DNA of 64,000 bases from CAVPTL01 sp963794415 (GCA_963794415.1 CAWCDI010000002.1:62001-126000), one strand, 5' to 3'; shown: positions 1 to 8,801, counted from the stretch's first letter. Numbers and translations are program-made. The notes: generated by a model not told the origin, from the sequence alone.

Positions 1-339
1 TGCGATTGCGGCGAGTCGGGCATGGCGGGCTACGGGCAGACGTGGACGTGCCCGAAGTGCGGCAAGACCTACGACACCTCGACGATCCCAAGCGCCGAGT
101 ACGGCGCGATCCTGACCCTCACGAAGCGCTACCAGATGGTCAGCGTGGCCATCGTGAGCGTGCTTGCGATCATCGTCCTGGTGGTCGCGCTCACCGGCCA
201 GACCGTCTCGATCTTCGCCGGCCTCGCGGTCTCGCTCCTGTCGTGGTTCCTCTACATCCGGCCGCTGGTGCACCGCCGCCACAAGCGCGCGGTGGCCCAG
301 CTCACGCGCAACTGGGACATCAAGGCCGAACAGGCGTAG
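1..339 (+). CDS. Zinc-ribbon protein with two membrane segments (5' end outside window)
   Basis: The frame is open from the first base, and its first codons read Cys-Asp-Cys-Gly before the first ATG at 22. A second pair, CPKC, follows at fragment residues 17-20. A C-x-C plus C-x2-C pair makes an N-terminal zinc ribbon likely, so the true start lies upstream and the ATG at 22 is probably internal. Two hydrophobic segments (about residues 46-66 and 70-87) are separated by a very short loop, and a basic tail follows. The likely product is a small membrane protein with a cytoplasmic zinc ribbon. I do not recognise the family and assign no function. It runs toward the acyl-CoA-dehydrogenase gene, with a long perfect palindrome between the two 3' ends. 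Confidence 0.6.
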   Translation, partial: CDCGESGMAGYGQTWTCPKCGKTYDTSTIPSAEYGAILTLTKRYQMVSVAIVSVLAIIVLVVALTGQTVSIFAGLAVSLLSWFLYIRPLVHRRHKRAVAQLTRNWDIKAEQA

Positions 340-344
340 GCGGG

Positions 345-385
345 CCGGGTGAATAGACGGTGCCTGGCACCGTCTATTCACCCGG
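345..385. repeat. GGTGCCTGGCACC palindrome, copy 1 (perfect 20-nt arms)
   Basis: Two 20-nt arms pair perfectly around a single central T at 365, with GGTGCCTGGCACC at the core and GAATAGAC/GTCTATTC outside it. It lies between the convergent ends of the zinc-ribbon gene (stop 339) and the acyl-CoA-dehydrogenase-like gene (stop 401). It could act as a bidirectional terminator, although neither side has a long T tract. It is the most complete member of the family. Confidence 0.9.
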
Positions 386-400
386 AGCCTGCGCGTGGTG

Positions 401-1774
401 CTACTCGGCGTTTGCCTCTGCGAGCAGCTTCTCGCCCAGCTCGCGCTTCTCGTCCGAGGTCATCTTCTTGATCTCGTTGGAGAGGGCGCGCTGGTTGATG
501 ACGACGTTCCAGTAGTCGAGCGACTCCATGCCGAGCAGGGCGGTCTTGCCGACGAACTGCCGCAGCACCTCGTTGGTGGGGCCCATGACCCAGCCGGCCT
601 TGCCGTCGCGCAGGTAGCGCTCGAGCTGGAGCGGCTCCTTCTTGTATGCCGTGCCGCCGCAGCAGTGCAGCATCTTGTCGACCACGTGGGCCACGTTCTT
701 GGCCGCGGTGAACTTGATCTGCCAGAGCCACGGCAGGTAGTTGCCGCGCTTCAGCTCATCGGTGATGGTGATCTGCGAGTTGTCCGACACCAGGTCGAGC
801 GCATGGGCCACGCCGAACGTCAGCAGACGCGAGGCGTTGGTGTCCATGATGGCCTCGCCGACCGCGTCCTGGATGGTCGGGTAGTCACACACGCGCAGGC
901 CCACGTCCTTGTGGGTCTTCCGCGTGGTGTGCCGGATCGCGATGTCGATCGCGCCCAGCGAGATGCCGTTCCACGTGCCGGACGAGCCGATCAGGAAGTT
1001 CGGGTCAACAGACTCGTCGTTGGAGAACGCGCCGTCGCCGACCTCACCGACCAGCTGCTCCTCGGGCACGAACTTCCAGTCGAGCAGGAGCGTGCCGGAC
1101 TGGTTACCGCGCAGGCCCATCGCGTCCCACTCCTCGGGCTTGGCGATGATCTCCGACTTGTCGACGACGAACACCGAGAGGTTGGAGTAGTCGCCGTTGT
1201 AGTCCGGCGAGGTGGTCTGCAGCACGTAGAAGTCGGCAAACCCGGCCGACGTGGTCCACGACGCCTTCTTCAGCACCTCGAACCCGCCGTCGACGCGCCG
1301 GGCGCCCGAGGCGATGGGGTACCAGAAGTGCGACCCGGTCTCGGGGTCGGAGAAGGAGAGCGTGCCGATGAGGCCCTCGCGCACCTTCTTCAGGTAGTTC
1401 TCGATCAGGTAGGGCGTCGCGCGCAGCTTGAGCGCCTCGACGGCACCGGTGTGCATCGTGTAACACATGGCGCACGAGGCGTCGCCGTAGCGGGCGATGG
1501 TCTCGGTCACGTTCGCGTACATGACGTGGTTCTGGCCGAGCCCGCCCCACTCCTTCGGGAGCATGAGCCCGAGGAAGCCGTCCGCCGCAAGCGCCTCGAG
1601 GCTCTTGCGCGGGAAGGTGAGGGTGCGGTCGTTCTCCGCAGCGAGCGGCCGGATGGTCTCCTCGCAGATCTCCTTCAACCGCTCGAGCAGTGCGAGCTGC
1701 TCGTCGTCCAGATACCAGTCGGGCTGGAACATCGGATCAAGTCCGTTCATCGCAGACTCGGTGACCGTTGCCAT
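401..1774 (-). CDS. Acyl-CoA-dehydrogenase-fold flavoprotein lacking the usual catalytic Glu
   Basis: The protein has 457 residues, slightly longer than typical acyl-CoA dehydrogenases, with the usual order: alpha-helical N-terminal domain (about 25-135), beta middle domain with a flavin-contacting stretch near LIGTLSFSDPETGS (135-148), and helical C-terminal domain (about 260-440). Where dehydrogenases normally read YEGTxE, this protein has GWVMGPTNEV (394-403), so the catalytic Glu is replaced by Gly398. The alternative Glu of isovaleryl- and long-chain enzymes is not evident either. It may be a flavin monooxygenase-like or otherwise modified family member rather than a beta-oxidation enzyme. 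The start has an AGGGAG ribosome site and follows an AT-rich region (1793-1816) shared with the divergent PucR regulator. Confidence 0.75.
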   Translation of the reverse strand: MATVTESAMNGLDPMFQPDWYLDDEQLALLERLKEICEETIRPLAAENDRTLTFPRKSLEALAADGFLGLMLPKEWGGLGQNHVMYANVTETIARYGDASCAMCYTMHTGAVEALKLRATPYLIENYLKKVREGLIGTLSFSDPETGSHFWYPIASGARRVDGGFEVLKKASWTTSAGFADFYVLQTTSPDYNGDYSNLSVFVVDKSEIIAKPEEWDAMGLRGNQSGTLLLDWKFVPEEQLVGEVGDGAFSNDESVDPNFLIGSSGTWNGISLGAIDIAIRHTTRKTHKDVGLRVCDYPTIQDAVGEAIMDTNASRLLTFGVAHALDLVSDNSQITITDELKRGNYLPWLWQIKFTAAKNVAHVVDKMLHCCGGTAYKKEPLQLERYLRDGKAGWVMGPTNEVLRQFVGKTALLGMESLDYWNVVINQRALSNEIKKMTSDEKRELGEKLLAEANAE

Positions 1775-1955
1775 CCGGGTCTCCCTTCGTCGAAAATAGG
1801 CTCAAATAATGTTACTGCGCTTGCAGGGTCGCGGTCTATGGTGGTTGCGCCACCTCGTGGCGGGATGTGCATGCCGGAGTGGACACCGAACCCCGCTTTG
1901 GGCGCCAATCCGGTTGTGACTGCGATGCACCAGCGTGCACCTGTACCATCTGGAT

Positions 1956-3767
1956 ATGTCGGTTTCGCACACATCCGCGGACATGCCGGACAGTGCCCCG
2001 GCAACCGCGCGGCGTGGCGTTGACAGCCGCTACCTCCATCAGATCATCAACACGGTCTCCTCGACGCTCGACCTCGACCGGGTGTTGCGTGCGATCGTCG
2101 AGGTTATCAGTGATGCGATCGACTGCCACGCGTGCTTCGTCTACTTCGTGGACCCCGCCGACGGCGCGCTGACCCTGCGGTCGGTATCCGAGCCCTACGG
2201 TGCGCTTGTGGGCCGCCTGCGCTTCGAGCACGGCGAGGGGCTCGCCGGGTGGGTGGCGGCCAACAACCAGCCGGTGTTCCTGGGCGACAACGCCCTGGCC
2301 GATCCGCGCGTGAAGATCGTGCCCGAGGCCGAGGAGGAGGACTACCAGTCGCTGGTGGCCGTGCCGCTCAACGACAAGTCCGGCACCGTGATCGGCGTGA
2401 TCGCGCTGCACGCCGAGGCGCCGCGCGAGTTCACGCAGGCCGACTCCGACTTCCTGATGCACTCCGCCACCCTCGTGGCCGGCGCGATCGAGAACGCGCG
2501 GCTCTACCAGGACACGCGCAGGCGCCTGGCGCTGGTCGAGGGACTCGCGGACATGGCCCGCGCGGTGGCCGGCGCGCCGCGGCTCGAGGATCTGCTGCCG
2601 GCGGTCACCAAGCGCGCACACCGGCTGCTGACGGTGGACGCCTGCCAGCTCTACGTGGTGGACCCCTCCGGCGGGAGCCTTCTGCTCTGCAGCAGCTGGC
2701 CGCCCGAGGCCGCGCCGCCGGCGCCGCTCACCGCGCACGAGATGGGCGTCGAGCTCGCACGGCGCACCGGCGAGGGTGGACGTCTGGCCACACGGCTCTG
2801 GGGCATGGACACGCGCGGCTCGGCCGCCGTGCTCTCGCTGGTGGCCGCCGACGAGCTGGTCGGCTTCCTGGCGCTGCGGATCCCCGACGGGCAGCGGATG
2901 GATGCCGAGGAGCGCGAGATCGCCGCGTCGATCGCCGGCCAGACGGCCGTCGCGATCAAGAAGGTGGAGCTCATCGAGCGGCTCACCGAGCGAAACGCGA
3001 TCAAGGATCTGCTGGAGGATCTGGCCCGCGCCACAGCGCCGGCCGACGAGCTCTCCGACCGGGCCCGCGCGCTGGGCTGCGATCTGGGCCGCGGGCACCT
3101 GGTGATGCAGGCCGTGCCCCGCCCCGGAGCGGCGCAGCGCAGCTGGGACGACGTCGCCGCCGCGCTCGAGACCAACGCGACCCGCGCCTTCCCGGGCTCG
3201 ATCTTCGACCGCCGCGACGCGGCGCTTCGCGGGCTCATCCGGCTCGACGTCGGCGGCGAGAAGGCGGCCGTGGCGAAGCTGCGCGAGCTCCACGCGACGC
3301 TGAACGCGCACCACCCGCTCGCGATCGGCCTCTCCCAGCGCTGCGAGGGGCCGCAGAGCTTCCGGACGGGCTTCGAGGAGGCCGAGCAGGCGGTTGCCGC
3401 CGCGGCGATCGTCAGCCCCGAGCCGAGCGTGGTGGGGTTCGACGATCTCGGCGCATACAAGTACCTGCTGCGGGTGGGCCAGGACGGCCGCGTGCGCGAC
3501 CCCCGCGGCGACGCGCTCAAGGTGCTGGTGGAGTACGACCGCCGGCACCGCTCGCAGCTCCTCTCGACGCTTGAGGAGTTCCTCAAGCGCCGCGGCAACA
3601 TCGCGGCCGCCGCCCAGACGCTCTTCGTGCACCCCAACACGCTGCGCCAGCGCCTGCGGCGCATCCAGGATCTGACGGGCCTCGACGTCGCCAACGAGGA
3701 CTGGCTGATGATCGAGATCGAGCTGAAGCTGCTACGGCTCGAGCACGCCCTCGGCCGCCCCGGCTGA
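1956..3767 (+). CDS. GAF-domain transcription regulator with PucR C-terminal helix-turn-helix
   Basis: This cytoplasmic regulator has about 603 residues. Two GAF sensor domains occupy about 35-180 and 195-340, a linker region follows, and the C-terminal 60 residues form the PucR-type helix-turn-helix (LEEFLKRRGNIAAAAQTL, then HPNTLRQRLRRI). PucR-family proteins usually activate catabolic or purine-related operons in response to a small ligand. The ligand here is unknown. I prefer ATG 1956: GTG 1935 is in frame but no ribosome site precedes either, and TACCAT at 1944-1949 is placed like a -10 element for a leaderless message starting at 1956. The gene diverges from the acyl-CoA-dehydrogenase-like gene and its end overlaps the convergent GntR gene by 36 nt. 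A role in controlling the C1/purine block downstream is possible but unproven. Confidence 0.75.
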   Translation: MSVSHTSADMPDSAPATARRGVDSRYLHQIINTVSSTLDLDRVLRAIVEVISDAIDCHACFVYFVDPADGALTLRSVSEPYGALVGRLRFEHGEGLAGWVAANNQPVFLGDNALADPRVKIVPEAEEEDYQSLVAVPLNDKSGTVIGVIALHAEAPREFTQADSDFLMHSATLVAGAIENARLYQDTRRRLALVEGLADMARAVAGAPRLEDLLPAVTKRAHRLLTVDACQLYVVDPSGGSLLLCSSWPPEAAPPAPLTAHEMGVELARRTGEGGRLATRLWGMDTRGSAAVLSLVAADELVGFLALRIPDGQRMDAEEREIAASIAGQTAVAIKKVELIERLTERNAIKDLLEDLARATAPADELSDRARALGCDLGRGHLVMQAVPRPGAAQRSWDDVAAALETNATRAFPGSIFDRRDAALRGLIRLDVGGEKAAVAKLRELHATLNAHHPLAIGLSQRCEGPQSFRTGFEEAEQAVAAAAIVSPEPSVVGFDDLGAYKYLLRVGQDGRVRDPRGDALKVLVEYDRRHRSQLLSTLEEFLKRRGNIAAAAQTLFVHPNTLRQRLRRIQDLTGLDVANEDWLMIEIELKLLRLEHALGRPG

Positions 3768-4421
3768 CGACAGCTCGATCACCGCGCCCATGTAGGCCTG
3801 CGCGGCGTCGATGTGGTGGCGCACCGCCGCCTCGGCCGCATCCGCGTCGCCTGCGGCCACCGCCTGATGAATGGCGGCGTGCTCGGCGGCATCGCCGGGA
3901 ATCCACCCGGCGCCGGCCAGGCTGACGTAGGCCTGGTAGAGCGGCCGGCCCAGGTCGGCCGCCCACAGCTGGTCGGCCAGCCGCTGGAAGAACTCGTTGG
4001 CGGACGCGTCGGCGAGCGCGAGGTGGAACTCGCGGCTGGCCTCGTACGCCTCCCAGGGGTCGGTGGCAGCGGCCTCGGCCGCGATGGCCACGCGCATCCG
4101 CTCGAGCGCCTCGGCCGGCTGCCGCTCGGCGGCCAGGCGCGCGACGATGGGCTCGGTCAGGAGCCGCACCTCGACTGCCGCGCGCGTGCGCGACTCGCTC
4201 ATGGTGGCCACGAAGAACCCGCGGTTGGGGTGGAACTCCACCAGCTGATCGGCGGTCAGGCGTGCCAGCGCCTCGCGTACCGGGGTGCGCGACGTGCCCA
4301 GCTGCTGGGCGATGTCGGCCTGGTGCAGCCTGTGGCCGGGCGGCAGCGCACCGCTTGCGATCTCTCGCCGGAGGCTGCCGTAGATCGAATCGACGATCGA
4401 ATGGCTGGGTAGCGGTTCCAC
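3732..4421 (-). CDS. GntR-family (FadR/FCD type) transcription regulator
   Basis: The protein has 229 residues. The N-terminal winged helix-turn-helix (about 1-75) carries the GntR signature, including GTSRTPVREAL at the recognition helix, and the C-terminal all-helical FCD ligand-binding domain covers about 80-215 with the histidines expected for metal binding (EFHLAL, EHAAIH, RHHI). The chosen start is GTG at 4421; the open frame extends further but no better start is seen. The gene diverges from gmaS with about 60 nt between starts, and a FadR-type operator-like palindrome lies in that gap. It is the obvious candidate for local repressor of the methylamine operon and of itself. The effector may be methylamine or a glutamyl derivative, which is inference. 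Confidence 0.85.
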   Translation of the reverse strand: MEPLPSHSIVDSIYGSLRREIASGALPPGHRLHQADIAQQLGTSRTPVREALARLTADQLVEFHPNRGFFVATMSESRTRAAVEVRLLTEPIVARLAAERQPAEALERMRVAIAAEAAATDPWEAYEASREFHLALADASANEFFQRLADQLWAADLGRPLYQAYVSLAGAGWIPGDAAEHAAIHQAVAAGDADAAEAAVRHHIDAAQAYMGAVIELSSAGAAEGVLEP

Positions 4422-4430
4422 TCCATGACG

Positions 4431-4444
4431 GATCGTATACAATC
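4431..4444. promoter_or_regulatory. Putative GntR operator in the gntR/gmaS intergenic region
   Basis: The 14-base sequence GATCGTATACAATC is symmetrical except for one pair, with GTATAC at its centre. It fits the t.GT..AC.a form known for FadR-subfamily GntR proteins. It lies 10 nt from the GntR start and 38 nt upstream of the gmaS start, so one bound dimer could control both. Confidence 0.5.
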
Positions 4445-4481
4445 GGCATTCTTGTCTGACGGCGATACGGGAGAGGGACGA

Positions 4482-5840
4482 ATGACGGAGCTCGATCAGG
4501 TTCGCGCGACCGCGGAGGCAGACGGCATCGAGTTCGTGTTCGCGCAGTTCGTGGACATGAACGGGAAGCCGTCGGCCAAGCTGGTGCCGATCACCAACTG
4601 GGAGAACATGGTGACCGAGGGCGCCGGCTTCGCCGGATTCGCCGCCGGCCCAATTGGCCAGACCCCCGCCTCGCCCGACATGATGGCGGTGCCGGACATC
4701 AGCACCTATACGCCGGTCCCCTTCAAGCCCGGCCTCGCGCGGTTTGCCTGCGACATCACGGTGCTGGGCGAGGAGTGGCCGTACTGCCCGCGCACCATCC
4801 TGCGGCGCCAGCTGGAGCGCGCGAAGAGCCTTGGCTACACGTTCAAGGTGGGCATGGAGCTCGAGTTCTTCCTGCTGCGCGAGTCCGCCGACGGCGGCAT
4901 CGAGCTGGCCGACCCGCTCGACAACCTGGCCCAGCCCTGTTACGACATGAAGGGCCTCACCCGCCAGTACGAGTTCCTCTCGACGCTCTCGCGCTACATC
5001 AACCAGCTCGGCTGGGGCTCGTATGCGAACGACCACGAGGATGCAAACGGCCAGTTCGAGTCGAACTTCGAGTTCGCAGACGCGCTGATCACCGCCGACC
5101 GCGCGATCTTCTTCCGCTACATGGTGCATGCCATGGCGCAGGAGCGCGGGATGCTCGCGACGTTCATGCCCAAGCCGTTCTCGCACCTCACCGGAAACGG
5201 CGGCCACTTCCACATGAGCCTCTGGGACGAGTCGGGCCAGAAGGATCTCTTCAAGGACGACAACGACCCCAACGGCCTCGGGCTCTCGCAGCTGGGCTAC
5301 CACTTCACGGGCGGCCTGAAGAAGCACGCCGACGCCTACATCGCCATCACCGCGCCCACCGTCAACAGCTACAAGCGGCTCACCACCACCGCGGGCACGC
5401 CGACGTCCGGCGCCACCTGGTCGCCCATCTTCATCACCCACGGCGCCAACAACCGCACCCAGATGCTGCGGCTCCCCGGCGGGCACGTCGAGGATCGCAC
5501 CGTGGACGGCGCCTGCAACCCGTACCTCGGGATGGCGGCCATCCTCGCCGCGGGCCTCGACGGCATCGAGCACGAGCTCGACCCGGGGCCGCACAACGAC
5601 GACAACCTGTACGAGCTCACGCCCGCGCAGCTGAAGGAGCGCGGCATCGAGCTGCTGCCCGCCAACCTGCTGGACGCGACGCGAAACCTCGAGCAGAACG
5701 AGGTGCTGCGAAAGGCCTTCGGCCACACCGGCACCGAGGACTACATCGACTACTACGTGAAGACCAAGCAGGACGAGTGGAACGCCTACCACGAGCAGGT
5801 CACGCCGTGGGAGGTCAAGAGCTACCTGACCCTGTTCTAG
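4482..5840 (+). CDS. gmaS: Gamma-glutamylmethylamide synthetase (glutamine-synthetase family)
   Basis: The 452-residue protein belongs to the glutamine synthetase superfamily: N-terminal beta-grasp domain (about 15-105) and C-terminal catalytic domain with metal-binding E in KVGMELEFF, the NGGHFHMS loop, NSYKRL and the NNRTQMLR substrate loop. GmaS joins methylamine to glutamate using ATP, giving gamma-glutamylmethylamide. The sequence alone cannot exclude another glutamine-synthetase-like amide ligase. The assignment rests on its place before mgsABC and mgdBCDA, the diagnostic N-methylglutamate gene set. An in-frame ATG at 4425 exists, but ATG 4482 is preceded by a purine-rich GGGAGAGGGA ribosome site and gives the normal family N-terminus. 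Expression is probably controlled by the divergent GntR protein. Confidence 0.85.
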   Translation: MTELDQVRATAEADGIEFVFAQFVDMNGKPSAKLVPITNWENMVTEGAGFAGFAAGPIGQTPASPDMMAVPDISTYTPVPFKPGLARFACDITVLGEEWPYCPRTILRRQLERAKSLGYTFKVGMELEFFLLRESADGGIELADPLDNLAQPCYDMKGLTRQYEFLSTLSRYINQLGWGSYANDHEDANGQFESNFEFADALITADRAIFFRYMVHAMAQERGMLATFMPKPFSHLTGNGGHFHMSLWDESGQKDLFKDDNDPNGLGLSQLGYHFTGGLKKHADAYIAITAPTVNSYKRLTTTAGTPTSGATWSPIFITHGANNRTQMLRLPGGHVEDRTVDGACNPYLGMAAILAAGLDGIEHELDPGPHNDDNLYELTPAQLKERGIELLPANLLDATRNLEQNEVLRKAFGHTGTEDYIDYYVKTKQDEWNAYHEQVTPWEVKSYLTLF

Positions 5841-5860
5841 AGCAAAGGAGCGCCGCGGGT

Positions 5861-6769
5861 GTGTGCGGAATCGTTGGACTGTTCGCCAAATCGGATGCCA
5901 TAAAGGCAGAGCTCGGCCGGCACCTGGAGGCCATGCTGATCCAGATGAACGACCGGGGGCCGGACTCCGCGGGCGTCGCCTTCTACCGCGAGCCGGCGGC
6001 GGAGGGCGGCTGCAAGCTGACGCTGCAGCACCCCGACGAGGACTACCCGTGGGATGAGCTCGCGGAGGCTGCCGAGCGGGAGTTCGGCGGGCCGGTGAAG
6101 CTCCAGCGTCGCGCCAACCACGCCGTGGTGCACCTGGCGGCCGAGGCCGGCGCCGCCGAGCTCTGGGTCGCGGTGGCCCACCCCGAGGTGCGGCTGATGA
6201 GCGCGGGCTCCATCATCGAGCTCTACAAGGAGGTCGGGCTGCCGCGGAGCTTCGCCGAGCGGTTCCACCTGTCGGATCTGGACGGGAGCCACGCGCTGGG
6301 CCACACGCGGATGGCGACCGAGAGCCGGGTCACCACCGACGGCTCGCACCCGTTCTCGACCGGGCTCGACCTGTGCCTGGTGCACAACGGCTCGCTCTCC
6401 AACCACAACCGCGTGCGCCGCAACCTGGAGCGCGAGGGCATCGTCTTTCGCACCCAGAACGACAGCGAGGTCGCCGCCGGATACCTGATGTGGAGGATGC
6501 GCGAGGGAGCGACGCTCACCGAGGCCCTGGAGGGCTGCCTCGACGACCTGGACGGCTTCTACACGTTTGCCGTGGGCACCGCCGACGGCTTCGCGGTGCT
6601 GCGCGACCCCATCGCGTGCAAGCCGGCGGTGATGGCCGAGACCGGTGACTGGGTGGCGATGGCGTCGGAGTACCGCGCCATCGCAACGCTCCCGGGCGCG
6701 GATGCCGCAACCATCTGGGAGCCCGAGCCGGCCACGGTGTACTCGTGGGAGCGGGAGCGGGTCTCGTGA
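5861..6769 (+). CDS. mgsA: N-methylglutamate synthase subunit A (class II glutamine amidotransferase domain)
   Basis: The 302-residue protein starts with GTG at 5861, preceded by AAAGGAG at 5844-5850, so the mature N-terminus is Cys2 in CGIVGLF, the catalytic nucleophile of class II (Ntn) amidotransferases. Further family motifs are LGHTRMATES with THDGSHPF-like residues, LVHNGSLSNHN and NDSEVAAGYL. In N-methylglutamate synthase this subunit releases methylamine from gamma-glutamylmethylamide for transfer to 2-oxoglutarate. It lies 20 nt after gmaS and its stop overlaps the start of mgsB by 4 nt. GlxB-type amidotransferases are close relatives, but the following subunits and the mgd genes favour this assignment. 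Confidence 0.85.
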   Translation: MCGIVGLFAKSDAIKAELGRHLEAMLIQMNDRGPDSAGVAFYREPAAEGGCKLTLQHPDEDYPWDELAEAAEREFGGPVKLQRRANHAVVHLAAEAGAAELWVAVAHPEVRLMSAGSIIELYKEVGLPRSFAERFHLSDLDGSHALGHTRMATESRVTTDGSHPFSTGLDLCLVHNGSLSNHNRVRRNLEREGIVFRTQNDSEVAAGYLMWRMREGATLTEALEGCLDDLDGFYTFAVGTADGFAVLRDPIACKPAVMAETGDWVAMASEYRAIATLPGADAATIWEPEPATVYSWERERVS

Positions 6770-7452
6770 CCGTCGTCGACCTGGCTTCGACCCCGCTTCG
6801 CGAGCTGAACCAGCAGCTGCACGACCTGGCCGGCGCGCCGGATCCCGAGCGCGAGTGGCAGGTGATCAACCCGTCGGGCGCCCACGCGGTGGCCTGCGGG
6901 ATCGACGCCGACGTCGCGGTCGAGATCGACGGCCACGTGGGCTACTACTGCGCAGGCATGAACCAGCAGGCGCGGGTCACGGTGCGCGGGAACGCCGGCG
7001 TGGGCCTGGCCGAGAACATCATGAGCGGCACGGTGACGGTAACCGGCAACGCGAGCCAGGCGGCCGGCGCGACCGCCCGCGGCGGCCTGATCGTGATCGA
7101 GGGCGATGCCTCGGCGCGCTGCGGGATCTCGCTGAAGGGCGGCGACATCGTCGTCAAGGGCTCGATCGGCCACATGAGCGCATTCATGGCCCAGACCGGG
7201 CGGATCGTCGTGCTCGGCGACGCCGGCGATGCGCTGGGCGACTCCATCTACGAGGCCCGCATCTACGTGCGCGGCACCGTCAAGAGCCTGGGCGCCGACT
7301 GCATCGAGAAGGAGCTTCGGCCCGAGCACCTCGAGGAGCTGCGCGAGCTTTTGGAGGCGGCCGCCGCGGACGCCGATCCGCAGGAGTTCCGCCGGTACGG
7401 CTCGGCGCGGCAGCTCTACACCTTCCACATCGACAACGCGGGGAGCTACTGA
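6766..7452 (+). CDS. mgsB: N-methylglutamate synthase subunit B (GXGXG beta-helix domain)
   Basis: The 228-residue protein starts at GTG 6766 within a GTGA overlap with mgsA. It consists mainly of the right-handed beta-helix seen at the C-terminus of glutamate synthase large subunits (GXGXG domain): repeated short turns such as RGNAGVGLAEN, GNASQAAG, KGGDIVVKGSIGHMS and RGTVKSLGADC run from about residue 45 to 185. It has no catalytic residues of its own and acts as the structural or channel subunit between the amidotransferase (MgsA) and the flavin-containing subunit (MgsC). Its stop codon overlaps the start of mgsC by one base (TGATG), consistent with coupled translation. Confidence 0.85.
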   Translation: MTVVDLASTPLRELNQQLHDLAGAPDPEREWQVINPSGAHAVACGIDADVAVEIDGHVGYYCAGMNQQARVTVRGNAGVGLAENIMSGTVTVTGNASQAAGATARGGLIVIEGDASARCGISLKGGDIVVKGSIGHMSAFMAQTGRIVVLGDAGDALGDSIYEARIYVRGTVKSLGADCIEKELRPEHLEELRELLEAAAADADPQEFRRYGSARQLYTFHIDNAGSY

Positions 7453-8801
7453 TGCCCGACGGCCTGCGCGAGAGCGCGCTCTACGACCGCACCGTGATCG
7501 CCGAGATCCAGCGGGCGGCGCGCGAGGGCATCTACGACATCCGCGGGTTCGGCGCCAAGCGACGCGTGCCGCACTTCGACGATCTGCTCTTCCTCGGCGC
7601 AAGCGTTTCGCGCTACCCGCTGGAGGGCTACCGCGAGCGGTGCGACACCAACGTCACGCTGGGCACGCGGTTTGCAAAGAAGCCGCTCGAGCTGAAGATC
7701 CCGGTGACCATCGCGGGCATGAGCTTCGGCGCGCTCTCGGCGCCGGCCAAGGAGGCGCTCGGGCGGGGCGCGAGCGAGGTGGGCACGTCCACCACCACAG
7801 GCGACGGCGGCATGACGCCGGAGGAGCGCGGCCACTCCGACATGCTGGTCTACCAGCTGCTGCCCAGCCGCTACGGGATGAACCCCGATGACCTGCGGCG
7901 GGCCGACGCGATCGAGGTCGTGATCGGCCAGGGCGCGAAGCCGGGCGGCGGCGGGATGCTCCTGGGCCACAAGATCTCCGATCGCGTGGCCGAGATGCGG
8001 AGCCTGCCGCAGGGCATCGATCAGCGAAGCGCCTGCCGGCACCCCGACTGGACGGGACCGGACGATCTGGAGATCAAGATCCAGGAGCTGCGCGAGATCA
8101 CCGACTGGGAGAAGCCGATCTTCATCAAGGTCGGCGCGACGCGGACGTACTACGACGTGCAGCTCGCGGTGAAGGCCGGCGCCGACGTGATCGTGGTGGA
8201 CGGCATGCAGGGCGGCACGGCGGCGACCCAGGACGTCTTCATCGAGCACGTGGGGATCCCGACGCTGGCCGCGGTGCCGCTCGCGGTGAAGGCGCTGCAG
8301 GAGCTGGGGCTGCACCGCGAGGTGCAGCTGATCGTCTCGGGCGGCATCCGCAAGGGTGCCGACGTGGCCAAGGCGCTGGCGCTGGGCGCCGACGCGGTCT
8401 CGATCGGCGTGGGGGCGATGATCGCGCTTGGCGACAACGCGCCCGAGCTGGACGCCGAGTACCGGAAGATCGGCTCGGCGGCCGGGTTCTACGACGACTG
8501 GCAGGCGGGGCTCGACCCGGCGGGCATCTCGACGCAGGATCCCGAGCTCTCGGCGCGGTTCGATCCGGTGGCCGGCGGGCGGCGGCTCGCGAACTACCTG
8601 CGGGTGCTCACGCTCGAGGCCCAGACGCTGGCGCGGGCGTGCGGGAAGTCGCACGTGCACAACCTGGAGCCGGAGGACATGGTGGCGCTCACCATCGAGG
8701 CCTCGGCGATCACCGGCATCCCGCTGGTGGGCACCGACTTCGCCTTCCGGCCCGAGTCGTTCGCCGACGCGGTGGCCGAGGCCCTGGCGCGCCGTGAGTA
8801 A
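7452..8801 (+). CDS. mgsC: N-methylglutamate synthase subunit C (FMN-binding glutamate synthase domain)
   Basis: The 449-residue protein corresponds to the FMN-binding synthase domain of glutamate synthase. Recognisable parts are GMSFGALSAPAKEAL, TSTTTGDGGM, GQGAKPGGGGMLLG (phosphate or flavin loop) and GGIRKGADVAKALALGADAV near the C-terminal half of the TIM barrel. It would reduce the imine formed from methylamine and 2-oxoglutarate to N-methylglutamate. The spaced cysteine triplet that holds the 3Fe-4S cluster in large glutamate synthases is not visible after the barrel; the region instead contains a single Cys in ARACGKSHVHNLEPED, which I recall as typical of GlxD/MgsC-type proteins. The TAA stop lies inside a degenerate copy of the palindromic repeat, and the next operon gene begins 245 nt later. 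Confidence 0.85.
   Translation: MPDGLRESALYDRTVIAEIQRAAREGIYDIRGFGAKRRVPHFDDLLFLGASVSRYPLEGYRERCDTNVTLGTRFAKKPLELKIPVTIAGMSFGALSAPAKEALGRGASEVGTSTTTGDGGMTPEERGHSDMLVYQLLPSRYGMNPDDLRRADAIEVVIGQGAKPGGGGMLLGHKISDRVAEMRSLPQGIDQRSACRHPDWTGPDDLEIKIQELREITDWEKPIFIKVGATRTYYDVQLAVKAGADVIVVDGMQGGTAATQDVFIEHVGIPTLAAVPLAVKALQELGLHREVQLIVSGGIRKGADVAKALALGADAVSIGVGAMIALGDNAPELDAEYRKIGSAAGFYDDWQAGLDPAGISTQDPELSARFDPVAGGRRLANYLRVLTLEAQTLARACGKSHVHNLEPEDMVALTIEASAITGIPLVGTDFAFRPESFADAVAEALARRE

Noticed and set aside
3732..5792. Minus-strand frame of 686 codons covering GntR and gmaS
   Set aside because: Only the last 229 codons look like a protein (GntR); the upstream part is antisense to gmaS and has shadow composition.
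4482..5840. Annotating gmaS as ordinary glutamine synthetase glnA
   Set aside because: Sequence family allows it, but the position at the head of mgsABC-mgdBCDA and the divergent GntR gene favour gamma-glutamylmethylamide synthetase.
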